Program-made: the position numbers and the translations under genes
The notes under the pieces: generated by a model
What the model was told of the DNA's origin: nothing
Seen by the model: only the letters and a program-made list of their open reading frames with translations
The model's database searches: none
Shown: piece after piece, positions 34,035 through 43,737 of the stretch
Numbering within the stretch: the first letter of the stretch is position 1
How the letters are laid out: the number at the start of each line of letters is the position of its first letter
Assembly (NCBI GenBank): GCA_017302335.1
Contig: JAFLCT010000005.1
Span: forward strand, 1 to 49,100
Length of the DNA: 49,100 nucleotides
Direction: 5' to 3'
Source: Caulobacterales bacterium
Lineage (GTDB): Bacteria > Pseudomonadota > Alphaproteobacteria > Caulobacterales > Caulobacteraceae

Positions 34035-34230
34035 AACAAGCCTCCCTGCATTGTTGACGCGCAAAGATACGCCTGTACGCGACGATCGCCAATCACCGTT
34101 CCGTGGCCGCGGTTCGCCGGCACGTTGCGGAATCTCCCGGACTTTCCCCGCGTCGGGGTTGAAAGCCGCCGCCGCCGGTGCGACCCCTCAGACGCCCGCG
34201 AGACGTGCGAGCCAGCAGAGGAGCCGCCCC

Positions 34231-35337
<1,107 letters not shown>

Positions 35338-35401
35338 TCGTCCGTTGCATAAAGCAACTGACATGGGTTAGGCTCGGGCGAACGGTCCGCAGGAGGAAAC
35401 C

Positions 35402-35782
35402 ATGTTCACCCACGTTGTTCTGGGCGCCAACGACCCCGAGGCGTCGCGCCGTTTCTATGACGCCGCGCTCGGCGCGCTAGGTTTGGACGTGGCCGCCGGA
35501 CCGGACCCCAAGGGCCGCTACTGGTGGCGCACGGATCGCGGCGCCTTTGCGGTCGGCAAACCGATCGACGGCGAACCGGCCTGTCACGCCAATGGCGGCA
35601 CCCTGGGTTTTCACGCCAAGACGCCCGAAATGGTCCAGGCCTTTCATGACGCGGGCGTCGCCGCAGGCGGTCGCGCCATCGAGGACCCGCCGGGCGAACG
35701 CAACGGCCCGTTCGGCAAGCTGGTCCTGGCCTATCTGCGCGATCCCGACGGCAACAAGATCTGCGCCCTGTATCGGCCTTGA
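35402..35782 (+). CDS. VOC family protein (glyoxalase/dioxygenase fold)
   Basis: A 126-residue single VOC domain: THVVLGANDPEASRRFYDAALGALGLD at the N-terminus, a GTLGFHAKTPEMVQAFHDAG middle, and YLRDPDGNKICALYRP at the end. Candidate metal ligands are His-4, His-71 and a C-terminal residue. AGGAGG precedes the ATG at 35402. It sits inside the formaldehyde cluster, so action on a glutathione or aldehyde adduct is conceivable, but the substrate is unknown. The next gene starts in its stop codon (TTGA). Confidence 0.85.
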   Translation: MFTHVVLGANDPEASRRFYDAALGALGLDVAAGPDPKGRYWWRTDRGAFAVGKPIDGEPACHANGGTLGFHAKTPEMVQAFHDAGVAAGGRAIEDPPGERNGPFGKLVLAYLRDPDGNKICALYRP

Positions 35783-36570
35783 CGGGCTTTGCGGACGCCG
35801 GGCTGACGCTGACGATCCGAACCTCGGATCATGTCGATCGAGCCGAGTTGGCGGCGGGGGCGGCGGCGCTGTTCGACCTGTTTCTGGCCCGCGAGCCAGA
35901 GTTCGGTTTCAACCCGGACATCGTGGTCGACTATCCCGACCTGACGGCGGACGCAGCCAGCCCGTTCCTGGCCGATGCCCCGGGTTATGTGGCGGAGCGC
36001 CTTGCGGCGTTGGAAGCGCGGGGCGACCCGGTCGGCCGGGTGGTGATCCTGACCACCTATGGAGACGCGGTCGGCGCGGCGCTGGCGACGGCTGGATGGA
36101 GCGGCGAGCGCATCGATATGCCGGCGGGACCAGACGGGACCTGGACCTATCGGCTGGACCGGTCCGAGGCAGGGCGCACCCTCTATATCGAGGCGGTCGA
36201 TGAGGCTGATCCCAAGATCCGGCCTGACTTCCTGCTGGAGCTGCGCGACGGCCAGGGCCGTCTGCGCGGCGGGGCCTGGGGGTCGATCCATGAACGCGAG
36301 GGCCGCAGGTTCGCCTATATCGCCACCATGGCCCTGGGTGTCGGCCTGCCGCCCGGCGTCGGTATGCGCTTGGGTCAGGCGCTGGAGGCGGCGTTGCGTG
36401 ACGCGGGCGTGGTCGCTGTGCATTTGGGCACCCAGACGGCGGGTCCCTTCTATGAGCGGCTCGGTTTTCAGGTCATCCACCGGGTCCTGCCAGATCTGCG
36501 TTTCCGCATCGGCGACGATGGCGCGCGGTTGCGCACCGATCTGGTGATGATGGAACGACGGCTGACCTGA
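35779..36570 (+). CDS. GNAT family N-acetyltransferase-like protein
   Basis: A 263-residue protein whose C-terminal half is a GNAT domain: LRGGAWGSIHEREGRRFAYIATMALGVGLPPGVGMRLGQALEAAL (acetyl-CoA loop) and GPFYERLGFQVIHRVL. The N-terminal half (about residues 1-120) is not recognised and may be a degenerate repeat. The start is TTG 35779, overlapping the stop of the VOC gene, which implies coupling. The substrate is unknown; its place between the two formaldehyde enzymes may be incidental. Confidence 0.72.
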   Translation: MTGFADAGLTLTIRTSDHVDRAELAAGAAALFDLFLAREPEFGFNPDIVVDYPDLTADAASPFLADAPGYVAERLAALEARGDPVGRVVILTTYGDAVGAALATAGWSGERIDMPAGPDGTWTYRLDRSEAGRTLYIEAVDEADPKIRPDFLLELRDGQGRLRGGAWGSIHEREGRRFAYIATMALGVGLPPGVGMRLGQALEAALRDAGVVAVHLGTQTAGPFYERLGFQVIHRVLPDLRFRIGDDGARLRTDLVMMERRLT

Positions 36571-36608
36571 CGGTTGACGGCGAGGGCGCGGGGCCTGAGG
36601 AACGGGGC

Positions 36609-37451
36609 ATGGAAACCCTGAAGACCCACGTCGTTCACGGCGGCGTGCTCCGATATCTGAGACACGACAGCACCGCGACCGGAACGCCGATGACGCTGTC
36701 GGTCTTCACTCCGCCCGGCCAGGGACCGTTTCCGGTGGTGATCTGGCTGTCGGGCCTGACCTGCACCGAGGACAATTTCACCACCAAGGCCGGGGCGTAT
36801 CAGGCGGCGGCCAAGCATGGCGTCATCGTGGTCGCGCCCGACACCAGTCCGCGCGGCGAAGGGGCGGCGGATGATCCAGCCTATGACCTGGGCCAGGGGG
36901 CGGGCTTCTATGTCGATGCGGTCCAGCCGCCCTGGGCGCCGCATTTCCGCATGGAGACCTATGTCACGGGCGAGCTGATCGACCTGATCGACAGGGAGTT
37001 CCCGACGACGAGGGCGCGCGCCATCATGGGCCATTCCATGGGCGGGCACGGCGCCCTGACCCTGGCCTTGCGCCATCCCGGCCTGTTCCGCAGCGTTTCG
37101 GCCTTCGCGCCGATCAGTTCGCCTACACGATGCCCGTGGGGCGAGAAGGCGTTCACGGCCTATCTGGGCGATGATCGCGCGCAATGGGCGGCGCATGATG
37201 CGGCGCGCTTGATCGAGATGGGCGCGGCGCGCGGCGTCTATGACGACATCCTGGTGGATCAGGGCGACGCCGATCCCTTCCTGGCCGATCAGTTGAAACC
37301 GGAACTGCTGGTCCAGGCGGCCAAGACGGCGGGGCAGGGGCTGACCCTGAGGATGCAGCCGGGCTACGATCACAGCTATTTCTTCATGGCCAGCTTCATC
37401 GCCGACCATGTCGCCTTCCATGCGGCGCGACTGAAGGGACCGACGCGATGA
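36609..37451 (+). CDS. S-formylglutathione hydrolase
   Basis: A 280-residue alpha/beta-hydrolase of the esterase D/FrmB family, which splits S-formylglutathione into formate and glutathione. The nucleophile lies in GHSMGGHGALT (Ser about residue 142). Other marks are WLSGLTCTEDNFTTKAG, VAPDTSPRG, the acidic residue in DDILVDQGDADPF and the catalytic His in PGYDHSYFF. It completes the pathway begun by frmA, 1.3 kb upstream on the same strand. Its stop overlaps the next start as ATGA. Confidence 0.93.
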   Translation: METLKTHVVHGGVLRYLRHDSTATGTPMTLSVFTPPGQGPFPVVIWLSGLTCTEDNFTTKAGAYQAAAKHGVIVVAPDTSPRGEGAADDPAYDLGQGAGFYVDAVQPPWAPHFRMETYVTGELIDLIDREFPTTRARAIMGHSMGGHGALTLALRHPGLFRSVSAFAPISSPTRCPWGEKAFTAYLGDDRAQWAAHDAARLIEMGAARGVYDDILVDQGDADPFLADQLKPELLVQAAKTAGQGLTLRMQPGYDHSYFFMASFIADHVAFHAARLKGPTR

Positions 37452-37690
37452 GCTATGACGAGGAACTGCACGACCGGCTGGGTCCGATGTTCACCGCCCT
37501 GTGCGTTGAACTGGGCTTTTGTCTGCACGACAAGGGGCAGCGGCGGGTGATCGAAGCCCTGCCGCAGGGGTTGGACGCCGCGGTGAAGGCCGTGTTCCAG
37601 GCCGACGGGATGGACCTGATCTCGGCGTCCGGCGATCTGAAGCGGGCCGTGCGCGACTGCATCAAGACCCACGCCAGGGGCGTCGGTTAG
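37448..37690 (+). CDS. Hypothetical protein coupled to S-formylglutathione hydrolase
   Basis: An 80-residue acidic protein beginning MSYDEELHDRLGPMFTALC and ending with a basic tail. It looks all-helical, without membrane segments, and contains three cysteines. No family is recognised. The ATG overlaps the stop of the hydrolase gene, so it is almost certainly co-translated with the formaldehyde genes. A role in that pathway is only suggested by position. Confidence 0.72.
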   Translation: MSYDEELHDRLGPMFTALCVELGFCLHDKGQRRVIEALPQGLDAAVKAVFQADGMDLISASGDLKRAVRDCIKTHARGVG

Positions 37691-37857
37691 GGTTCGGACT
37701 AGGAACCCGGCAAACTCAAAGCGCAGAGCGGTTATCGCGGACCTTGCATCGCGTAAGGGTTCTGGGGCGCTTCCTGTCTCGCCGACTCATACGTCCGCAT
37801 CCGGCGCAAGTCCGCGTTATGGTGTGATCGTGCGGGGCGACGAAGAGGCCGGGATTT

Positions 37858-37882
37858 TAGACTCGATAGACTCTTTAGACTC
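37858..37882. repeat. Triple TAGACTC direct repeat (9-bp period)
   Basis: TAGACTC occurs at 37858-37864, 37867-37873 and 37876-37882, each followed by a 2-nt spacer (GA, TT, GC), and then a T6 run. It could be an operator for a cooperatively binding regulator. Confidence 0.7.
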
Positions 37883-37971
37883 GCTTTTTTCGCGTCCGAA
37901 CGCCTGGCGGGTTCGATCCGCACTGGCGCCGCCTCCGCCGCCCCAACCAGAACAATCCGACACGGCCAAGC

Positions 37972-37999
37972 TTGGGTTCGGCGAACGGCTTCCTAGATG
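37972..37999 (+). promoter_or_regulatory. Possible sodB promoter
   Basis: TTGGGTT (37972-37978) and CCTAGATG (37992-37999) are 13 nt apart, loosely matching the Caulobacter TTGACGS-N10-14-GCTANAWC form. It lies 40 nt before the sodB start and downstream of the triple repeat. Confidence 0.33.
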
Positions 38000-38039
38000 G
38001 AGACCCTCCCCCAACGCCGCCTGATCAAGGAGTTCTGTC

Positions 38040-38654
38040 ATGGCCTTCACCCTTCCTCCGCTGCCCTACGCCCATGACGCGCTGGAACCGGCGATCGATC
38101 AGGAAACGATGGTCTTCCACCATGACAAACATCACCAGGCCTATGTCGACAACCTGAACAAGGCCGTGGACGCCGATCCGGCCCTACAGGGCCAGAGCCT
38201 GGAGGATCTGTTCGCCGGCATCTCCAAACTGCCCAAGGCGGTGCGCAACAACGGCGGCGGCCACTGGAACCACAGCCTGTTCTGGGAGCTGATGGCGCCT
38301 CAGGGCCAGACGGGCGCGCCGTCCGCCGAACTGATCGCGGCCATCGACCGCGATTTGGGCGGTTTCGAAGCGTTCCAGGCCGACTTCAACGCGGCGGGCG
38401 CGGCGCAGTTCGGGTCGGGCTGGGCCTGGCTGATCGTGCAGGACGGCAAGCTCAAGATCACCTCCACCCCCAATCAGGACAATCCGCTGATGGATCTGGC
38501 CGAAGACAAGGGCGCGGTCGTGTTGGGGGCCGACGTTTGGGAACACGCCTATTATCTGAAGTACCAGAACCGGCGCGCCGACTATCTGAAGGCTTTCTGG
38601 TCGGTAGTGAACTGGAACAAGGTCAACGCCCTGTTCGCGGCCGCCAAGGTCTGA
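38040..38654 (+). CDS. sodB: Superoxide dismutase (Fe/Mn family)
   Basis: A 204-residue cytoplasmic superoxide dismutase. Metal ligands are His-27 ([11 protein letters not shown]), His-78 (HWNHSLFW), and Asp and His in [20 protein letters not shown] and the ALQGQ segment are typical of the alphaproteobacterial Fe-type enzymes, but Fe versus Mn cannot be settled by eye. AAGGAG precedes the ATG. Transcription is probably monocistronic, from the upstream region with the TAGACTC repeats. Confidence 0.94.
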   Translation: MAFTLPPLPYAHDALEPAIDQETMVFHHDKHHQAYVDNLNKAVDADPALQGQSLEDLFAGISKLPKAVRNNGGGHWNHSLFWELMAPQGQTGAPSAELIAAIDRDLGGFEAFQADFNAAGAAQFGSGWAWLIVQDGKLKITSTPNQDNPLMDLAEDKGAVVLGADVWEHAYYLKYQNRRADYLKAFWSVVNWNKVNALFAAAKV

Positions 38655-38779
38655 GATCCGGCCGGGGTGGCCGTCATGAACGAACAGGTTTCGTCAGGCC
38701 ATCACGTCTGTCGGCGGTCATAGACTCTCTCGCAACGGTAAGCGCCGCACCGCGCGCTTGCCAGCGAGGGAGACCGAGG

Positions 38780-39763
38780 ATGCCGATGAACAGGCGAGAC
38801 CTATTGAGCGGACTGGCGGCGGCTGGGGCGATCGGCGCCGCGGGTCAGGCGCGGGCGCAGGATATCCGCATCGACAACGCCGCGGCCCTGAACGGGGTCG
38901 GTCAGGCTGTGATCGGGGCCTTCTCCGTAGCTTTTCTGACCAGCCGAGACGACCGTGCGCGGGCGGGCGGCGGCCTGTTGGGCAGCGCTGGAGGAGGCAA
39001 CTCCATGGCTCGCACCGCTTTGGAAGGACTCAGCGACGCAGATTTTCAGAATGCGACGGACGCCCTGTTCGCGGACTTCACGGCTCAGGTCCAGGGGGCG
39101 GGCTTCACGCTGGGAGATCGCGCGCCCTTACTGGAGGCGGTGCGGCGACTGAACGGGACGCCGTTCGAAAGCGGCGGCCAGTATGAGGTCATCCTGGGGC
39201 GCAACTCCAATGCCGATTCCCGGGTCTTTTCCCCTTCGTCCCTGGATGGGGTGTGGGTGCCGCGCGAGGCGATGAATCTGATCAATCTTCCGCGCTTCCA
39301 GGCGGGGCGCAGCGGCGTCGGTTTCGCCATGGGCGCCCAGAATTTCGCCCGGCAATCCGGTCAGGCGGTGGTCAATGCCGTCTATGTGGTCGACTTCGCC
39401 CAGGCCGACGCCTATGGTGGCGCCTTCGCCTATTCGTCGCGTGTGGATGTCGCCGCGGGCTTGTCGCTGACGCCGGAAGCGTCGCGAGTCTTCGCCTATG
39501 CCCCGAACGGCCGCGTCGCCACGGCCATGGTTCGACAGCCGATCGCTGTTGGCGGCGATTTCGGAACCTTCGCCGACACCACGTCAGGCGGTATGCGGGC
39601 GACCCAGGCTGCGGTGAACGCGGTCACGCTGTTGACCCGAGGCTACAGCAACAGCTCAAGACAATATGTGATGACGGCCGATCCCGTACTCTGGGCCGAA
39701 GGGATCGGAGACTTGGGCCGCGTCGGAAACAGCCGACTGATTGGCGCGCTGCGCGGCCGCTGA
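38780..39763 (+). CDS. Secreted hypothetical protein with Tat-like signal
   Basis: A 327-residue protein not assigned to any family. The N-terminus MPMNRRDLLSGLAAAGAIGAAGQARAQ has a twin-arginine-like RRDLLSG motif and an AxA cleavage site near residue 26. The mature part contains a glycine-rich loop (RAGGGLLGSAGGGNS), a long mixed alpha/beta region without cysteines, and repeated aromatic-glycine pairs (YGGAFAYSS, RGYSNSSRQY). It is expected in the periplasm or outside the cell. Neighbours sodB and rpsD give no hint. Confidence 0.72.
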   Translation: MPMNRRDLLSGLAAAGAIGAAGQARAQDIRIDNAAALNGVGQAVIGAFSVAFLTSRDDRARAGGGLLGSAGGGNSMARTALEGLSDADFQNATDALFADFTAQVQGAGFTLGDRAPLLEAVRRLNGTPFESGGQYEVILGRNSNADSRVFSPSSLDGVWVPREAMNLINLPRFQAGRSGVGFAMGAQNFARQSGQAVVNAVYVVDFAQADAYGGAFAYSSRVDVAAGLSLTPEASRVFAYAPNGRVATAMVRQPIAVGGDFGTFADTTSGGMRATQAAVNAVTLLTRGYSNSSRQYVMTADPVLWAEGIGDLGRVGNSRLIGALRGR

Positions 39764-39789
39764 CCGGAAGGCGGCTTTTGGAGCCTGCC

Positions 39790-39818
39790 TTGACTCTGGC
39801 GGCGCGGACACTCATAAG
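39790..39818 (+). promoter_or_regulatory. Candidate promoter of rpsD
   Basis: TTGACT (39790-39795) and CATAAG (39813-39818) are separated by 17 bp, placing transcription about 115 nt before the rpsD start. The leader in between could carry autoregulatory structure, as S4 often represses its own mRNA, but none is obvious. Confidence 0.45.
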
Positions 39819-39940
39819 CCGCGCCTTCACGCCCCGGCCGCAAACCGGGGCGCGAACCATTACGGACGATGCGTGGACCGCCGTTGAGATCGTCCCTTCA
39901 ATCGTGAAGGGGCCGGGCCGCATCCGCATAGAGAGCGAAT

Positions 39941-40558
39941 ATGTCGAAGCGCCATAGCGCCAAGTACAAGATCGACCGCGCCATGGGTGAAAACCTGTGG
40001 GGTCGTTCCAAATCCCCGGTCAACAAGCGTTCCTACGGTCCCGGCCAGCACGGCCAGCGCCGCAAGTCCAAGGTTTCCGACTTCGGTCTTCAACTGAAGG
40101 CCAAGCAGAAGCTGAAGGGCTACTACGGCAACATGACCGAGAAGCAGTTCCGCAAGACCTACGACGAGGCCGCGCGCCGCAAGGGCAATACGCCCGAGAA
40201 CCTGATCGGCCTGTTGGAAGCCCGTCTGGACGCCGTGGTCTATCGCGCCAAATTCGTGCCGACCGTCTGGGCGGCCCGCCAGTTCGTCAACCACGGCCAC
40301 GTCACCGTCAACGGCAAGAAGGTGAACATCGCCTCCTACCGCGTCTCGGTCGGCGACATCGTCGAGGTGAAGGAAAAGTCGCGCAACATGGCCCTGGTGC
40401 TGGAAGCCCAGCAGTCGTCGGAGCGTGACGTGCCGGATTATCTGGAACTCGGCGATCGCGGCTTCTCGGTTCGCGTGGCCCGCACGCCCGAACTGGCCGA
40501 CGTGCCCTATCCGGTGAAGATGGAGCCGAACCTGGTGGTCGAATACTACTCGTCCTAA
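39941..40558 (+). CDS. rpsD: 30S ribosomal protein S4
   Basis: A 205-residue primary 16S-rRNA-binding protein of the small subunit. The N-terminal S4 domain ([19 protein letters not shown]...) lacks a zinc-binding cysteine cluster. The S4 RNA-binding domain has [39 protein letters not shown]. The C-terminus [11 protein letters not shown] is canonical. It is a stand-alone gene here, away from the alpha operon, as in many alphaproteobacteria. A strong terminator follows. Confidence 0.97.
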   Translation: MSKRHSAKYKIDRAMGENLWGRSKSPVNKRSYGPGQHGQRRKSKVSDFGLQLKAKQKLKGYYGNMTEKQFRKTYDEAARRKGNTPENLIGLLEARLDAVVYRAKFVPTVWAARQFVNHGHVTVNGKKVNIASYRVSVGDIVEVKEKSRNMALVLEAQQSSERDVPDYLELGDRGFSVRVARTPELADVPYPVKMEPNLVVEYYSS

Positions 40559-40587
40559 GGGCGAGCGGTTTCCCCCAAAGGAAACAG

Positions 40588-40618
40588 GGGCCTCGGAGCG
40601 ATCCGAGGCCCTTTTTTC
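40588..40618 (+). terminator. Intrinsic terminator of rpsD
   Basis: GGGCCTCGG and CCGAGGCCC pair perfectly around AGCGAT, followed by TTTTTTC. The apical part CGGAGCGATCCG is identical to that of the rpsA terminator. Confidence 0.93.
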
Positions 40619-40654
40619 ATGGCCGAGACAAGGGGTTTGCGCGGGTCGGATTGC

Positions 40655-40666
40655 TAACCGCGGTTA
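40655..40666. promoter_or_regulatory. 12-bp perfect palindrome upstream of the MHYT-GGDEF-EAL gene
   Basis: TAACCGCGGTTA is a perfect palindrome 76 nt before the start at 40742. It could be a regulator site. The TTAA half-sites are spaced wrongly for CtrA (6 nt instead of 7). Confidence 0.35.
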
Positions 40667-40741
40667 ACCGTAGCGTTTGCCGTCATCATTAATGGCTGTG
40701 AGCTAAGGGAAGGGGTTCAATCCTCGGAACTTTCTTCTGCG

Positions 40742-43096
40742 ATGCGCCTGATCTCCTGCCTTGTCGACCAGCATGACTACGTCCTGACCTTGCTCGCCGC
40801 AGCCATCTGTCTGGCGGGTTCGGCGGTGACGGCCAATATGTATCGACGTGTCCGCACCGCCCCGGCGGCGGGGCGAGACGTCTGGATATTCCTGGGCGGC
40901 ATCGCCGGGGGCGCGACCATCTGGTGCACCCATTTCGTCGCCATGATGGCCTATCGACCGGGCGTCGAGGTGGCCTATGCGCCGCTGCTGACGGCGCTGT
41001 CTCTGATCCTGGCGGCGATCGGCTGCATGGCCGCCATGGCCGTGGGCGCCAGGCCGAGCCGACGGGCGCCCGCGATCGGCGGCGCGGTGTTCGGCGCGTC
41101 GGTGGCCGGGATGCACTACACGGGCATGGCCGCCTTCACGGCCGAGGCCTTTGTGCACTGGTCGCCGGTCTATGTCGCGGCCTCGGTCGCGGCGGCCCTG
41201 GCGGGCGGCGCGGTGGCCTTCGATGTGACCTCGCGCGCCCTGCCGGGCTTGAGGCGCCATGTCGGCGCCGTTCTGCTGGTGCTGACCATTGTGGCGCTGC
41301 ACTTCACCGGCATGGCCGCGATGGAGGTGTCGCCGTTGGCGCCGTCGGCGGGCGCGCTGACCGGCGAGGCGGCCCAGGGCTTGCTGGCCTTGGGCGTGGC
41401 GACCGTGGGCTTTCTGATCCTGGGCATCGCCTTGGCCGCCCATGTGTTGGACGAGCGGGCGCGGGGCCTTTCCCTGGCGCGTCTGAAACACCTGATCGAA
41501 GGCAGTGTGGACGGTATGCTGGTGGAAGGCGAGACCGGCGTCGTCCTGGTCAACGCCGCCTTCGCCGAACTGTGCGGCGTGACGGTGGACGATCTTCTGG
41601 GGCGCCGCGTCTCTGACTGGATCGACGACGCCGATTCCATGGACGGCGGCCTCCTGGCTCAGAGCGAACTGCGTTTCGGCGAGTCGCCGGCCATCCCGGT
41701 CGAGGTGGCCGTGCGCCGACAGGTCGGCGGCGAGGGGGAAGGTCAGTACCGCATCTTCGCCGTGCGCGACCTGCGTGCGCGCCTGGCCCAGGAGCGTCGC
41801 ATCGCGCATCTGGCCCGCAACGACAGCCTGACGGACCTGCCGAACCGCACGTCGTTCCTGGACAAGTTGGCGCGCCAGGCGGCCCTGGCCGGGGATGACG
41901 ATCTGTTCGCCCTGTTCGCGATCGACCTGAACCGGTTCAAGGAGGTCAACGACATCTACGGCCACGGCGTAGGCGACCAGTTTCTGGTCCATGTCGCCGA
42001 TCGGCTGCGCCAGGTGATGCGGCCTGGCGAATTCGTGGCCCGCCTGGGCGGCGACGAATTCGTCGCCATTGCGCCCGTAGCCGAGCGCGAGGAAGCCTTG
42101 GCGGTCGCCGAACGTTTCCGCGCCGCCATCGCCACGCCCATGGAGATGGAGCACGCCGAGGTGGCGTCGGGCGCCAGCATCGGCGTCGCCTTCTGGCCGC
42201 ACGACGCCGAGGAGACCTCGGTCCTGATCAATAACGCCGACCTGGCCATGTATCGGGCCAAGGCGTCCCTGACGGCGGATGTCTGCTTCTATGAAAGCGA
42301 CATGGATCAGGCGGTGCGCGAACGCCGCCGCATGGTCCTGGCCCTGCGCGAGGCCCTGGACGCCGGGCGGTTCCAGTTGCATTACCAGGTCCAGGCCTCG
42401 GTCGAGACCGGGGCGGTGACTGGCTATGAGGCCCTGCTGCGCTGGCCCCAGGCCGATGGAAGCTATATCTCGCCCGACCGTTTCATTCCGCTGGCCGAGG
42501 AGACCGGCCTGATTTTGCCGATCGGCGAATGGGTGCTGCGCAACGCCTGCGCCGAGGCCGCCGCCTGGGACGAACCGCACAAGATCGCGGTCAATCTGTC
42601 GCCAGTGCAGTTGTCGCACGTCGATCTGCCGCGGCTGGTCCACACCATATTGATCGAGACCGGCCTGTCGCCCAGTCGACTGGAGCTGGAGATCACCGAG
42701 ACGGCCATGATCAGCGATCTGGAGCGCACCACCCATGTGCTGCGCCAGTTGAAGGCCCTGGGCGTGACCATCGCCATGGACGATTTCGGCACCGGTTATT
42801 CGTCGCTGTCGACCCTGCGCGCCTTCCCGTTCGACAAGATCAAACTGGACCGGTCCTTCATGTCGGAGCTGGACGGCAGCCCCCAGGCGCGCGCCATCAT
42901 CCGCGCCGTCCTGGCCTTGGGCGAAAGCCTGGAGATCCCGGTCCTGGCCGAGGGCGTCGAAACGGTCGGCCAACTGGATTTCCTGCGCGAGCAGGGTTGC
43001 GACGAGGTTCAAGGCTATCTGCTGGGCCGTCCCGGCCTGCGCGGACAACAGACGCAAGTCGAGGCGGCGGACGACGGGGACAGTCGCGCGGCCTGA
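40742..43096 (+). CDS. MHYT-PAS-GGDEF-EAL cyclic-di-GMP signalling protein
   Basis: A 784-residue inner-membrane protein. Seven helices at about residues 10-235 form an MHYT sensor with the three motifs THFVAM, MHYTGM and LHFTGM; MHYT domains are proposed to bind copper and sense gases. A PAS domain follows (about 245-345), then a GGDEF domain with an intact LGGDEF (near 437) but no RxxD inhibition site. The EAL domain has YEALLRW (near 561), NLSP, ELEITE, DDFGTGYSS and EGVE. Both catalytic motifs are intact, so it may make or degrade c-di-GMP, steering motility and attachment. Confidence 0.94.
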   Translation: MRLISCLVDQHDYVLTLLAAAICLAGSAVTANMYRRVRTAPAAGRDVWIFLGGIAGGATIWCTHFVAMMAYRPGVEVAYAPLLTALSLILAAIGCMAAMAVGARPSRRAPAIGGAVFGASVAGMHYTGMAAFTAEAFVHWSPVYVAASVAAALAGGAVAFDVTSRALPGLRRHVGAVLLVLTIVALHFTGMAAMEVSPLAPSAGALTGEAAQGLLALGVATVGFLILGIALAAHVLDERARGLSLARLKHLIEGSVDGMLVEGETGVVLVNAAFAELCGVTVDDLLGRRVSDWIDDADSMDGGLLAQSELRFGESPAIPVEVAVRRQVGGEGEGQYRIFAVRDLRARLAQERRIAHLARNDSLTDLPNRTSFLDKLARQAALAGDDDLFALFAIDLNRFKEVNDIYGHGVGDQFLVHVADRLRQVMRPGEFVARLGGDEFVAIAPVAEREEALAVAERFRAAIATPMEMEHAEVASGASIGVAFWPHDAEETSVLINNADLAMYRAKASLTADVCFYESDMDQAVRERRRMVLALREALDAGRFQLHYQVQASVETGAVTGYEALLRWPQADGSYISPDRFIPLAEETGLILPIGEWVLRNACAEAAAWDEPHKIAVNLSPVQLSHVDLPRLVHTILIETGLSPSRLELEITETAMISDLERTTHVLRQLKALGVTIAMDDFGTGYSSLSTLRAFPFDKIKLDRSFMSELDGSPQARAIIRAVLALGESLEIPVLAEGVETVGQLDFLREQGCDEVQGYLLGRPGLRGQQTQVEAADDGDSRAA

Positions 43097-43169
43097 ACAG
43101 GCCGTTCCCTTCCGGCGCGAAACCGGGCATCCTGTATGCAGGATGCAACCGAAGCCGGAGGGTGGAGCG

Positions 43170-43544
43170 GTGAAAGGGATCGTCGTGATCGGCCTGGCCG
43201 TCGCGCCGCTGCTGGGGGCTTGCGCCCACTGGCCGTGGAGCCGCGCCGAGACCGTTCAGGCGGCCATGCCGGGCCAGTTGGAGCCGCTGCACGCCGCCGC
43301 GTTCGGCAACGACAGGGCGGTGTTCTGGGTCACGTCGAACGGGTGCACGGACAAGACCAGCCTGAAACCCATCGTCAGCCGCCAGGGCGGCGAGGCGGTG
43401 ATCACCCTGCGCCGCCTGTTCGAAGACCGTTGCGACCACCCGTCAGCGGACGGGGTCGAGGTGACCTGGTCGTTCGAGGAACTGGGCCTGAACCCTGGCG
43501 ACCGGGTCTCGGTCAACAATCCCCTGCAACTGCCCCAGACCTGA
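43170..43544 (+). CDS. Small lipoprotein, paralogue of the 43734 gene
   Basis: A 124-residue lipoprotein with lipobox LLGAC (Cys near residue 19). The mature part contains FWVTSNGCTDKTSLKP, a paired cysteine in EDRCDHP, then DGVEVTWSFEELGL and a C-terminal NNPLQL. The same order (SNGCTD, C, DGVEL-WS, NPLRL) recurs in the protein at 43734-44126, so the two are paralogues. GTG 43170 is favoured by the GGAGGGTGGAG ribosome binding site; ATG 43143 would add nine residues before the signal peptide. The function is unknown. Confidence 0.78.
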   Translation: MKGIVVIGLAVAPLLGACAHWPWSRAETVQAAMPGQLEPLHAAAFGNDRAVFWVTSNGCTDKTSLKPIVSRQGGEAVITLRRLFEDRCDHPSADGVEVTWSFEELGLNPGDRVSVNNPLQLPQT

Positions 43545-43617
43545 GCGGCCGTTCATATTCGGTTCAGGTGCGGACCCGTCTTCTGAACAGGCAAGCTTGA
43601 CCATAAGGGGAAAAACC

Positions 43618-43737
43618 ATGCTGCGCCTCGTTCTCGCCATCGCCATCGCCGCTCCGCTGCTATCGGGCTGCATCATCATCGCCACCGACAAGCCGACCAC
43701 GCGCGTCGTGCATCAGGCCCCGGCGGAAGCCCAGTGA
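43618..43737 (+). CDS. 39-residue lipoprotein
   Basis: A very small lipoprotein: ATG 43618, AAGGGG ribosome binding site, hydrophobic segment LVLAIAIAAPLLSGC with lipobox LSGC at about residue 18, and a 21-residue mature part (IIIATDKPTTRVVHQ...). The stop overlaps the GTG of the following lipoprotein gene as GTGA, so the two are coupled. It is entericidin-like in size only. No family is recognised. Confidence 0.7.
   Translation: MLRLVLAIAIAAPLLSGCIIIATDKPTTRVVHQAPAEAQ

Larger units (their letters stand above)
37691..38039. other. Intergenic region upstream of sodB
   Basis: A 349-nt region without a convincing gene. It holds three TAGACTC repeats with an exact 9-bp period (37858-37882) followed by TTTTTT, and a possible promoter at 37972-37999. 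Short open frames crossing the repeats have no family match. AAGGAG about 9 nt before the ATG at 38040 is the sodB ribosome binding site. Confidence 0.55.

Noticed and set aside
35344-35358. Small hairpin GTTGC/GCAAC after frmA as a terminator
   Set aside because: A 5-bp stem without a T-tract; the following genes look co-transcribed.
37824-38024. 66-residue frame crossing the TAGACTC repeats
   Set aside because: The LDS/IDS repeats in the peptide simply reflect the 9-bp DNA repeat; no ribosome binding site or family support.
40654-40668. Possible CtrA box at the palindrome before the MHYT gene
   Set aside because: The half-sites are separated by 6 nt and the first is CTAA; the CtrA consensus needs TTAA-N7-TTAA.
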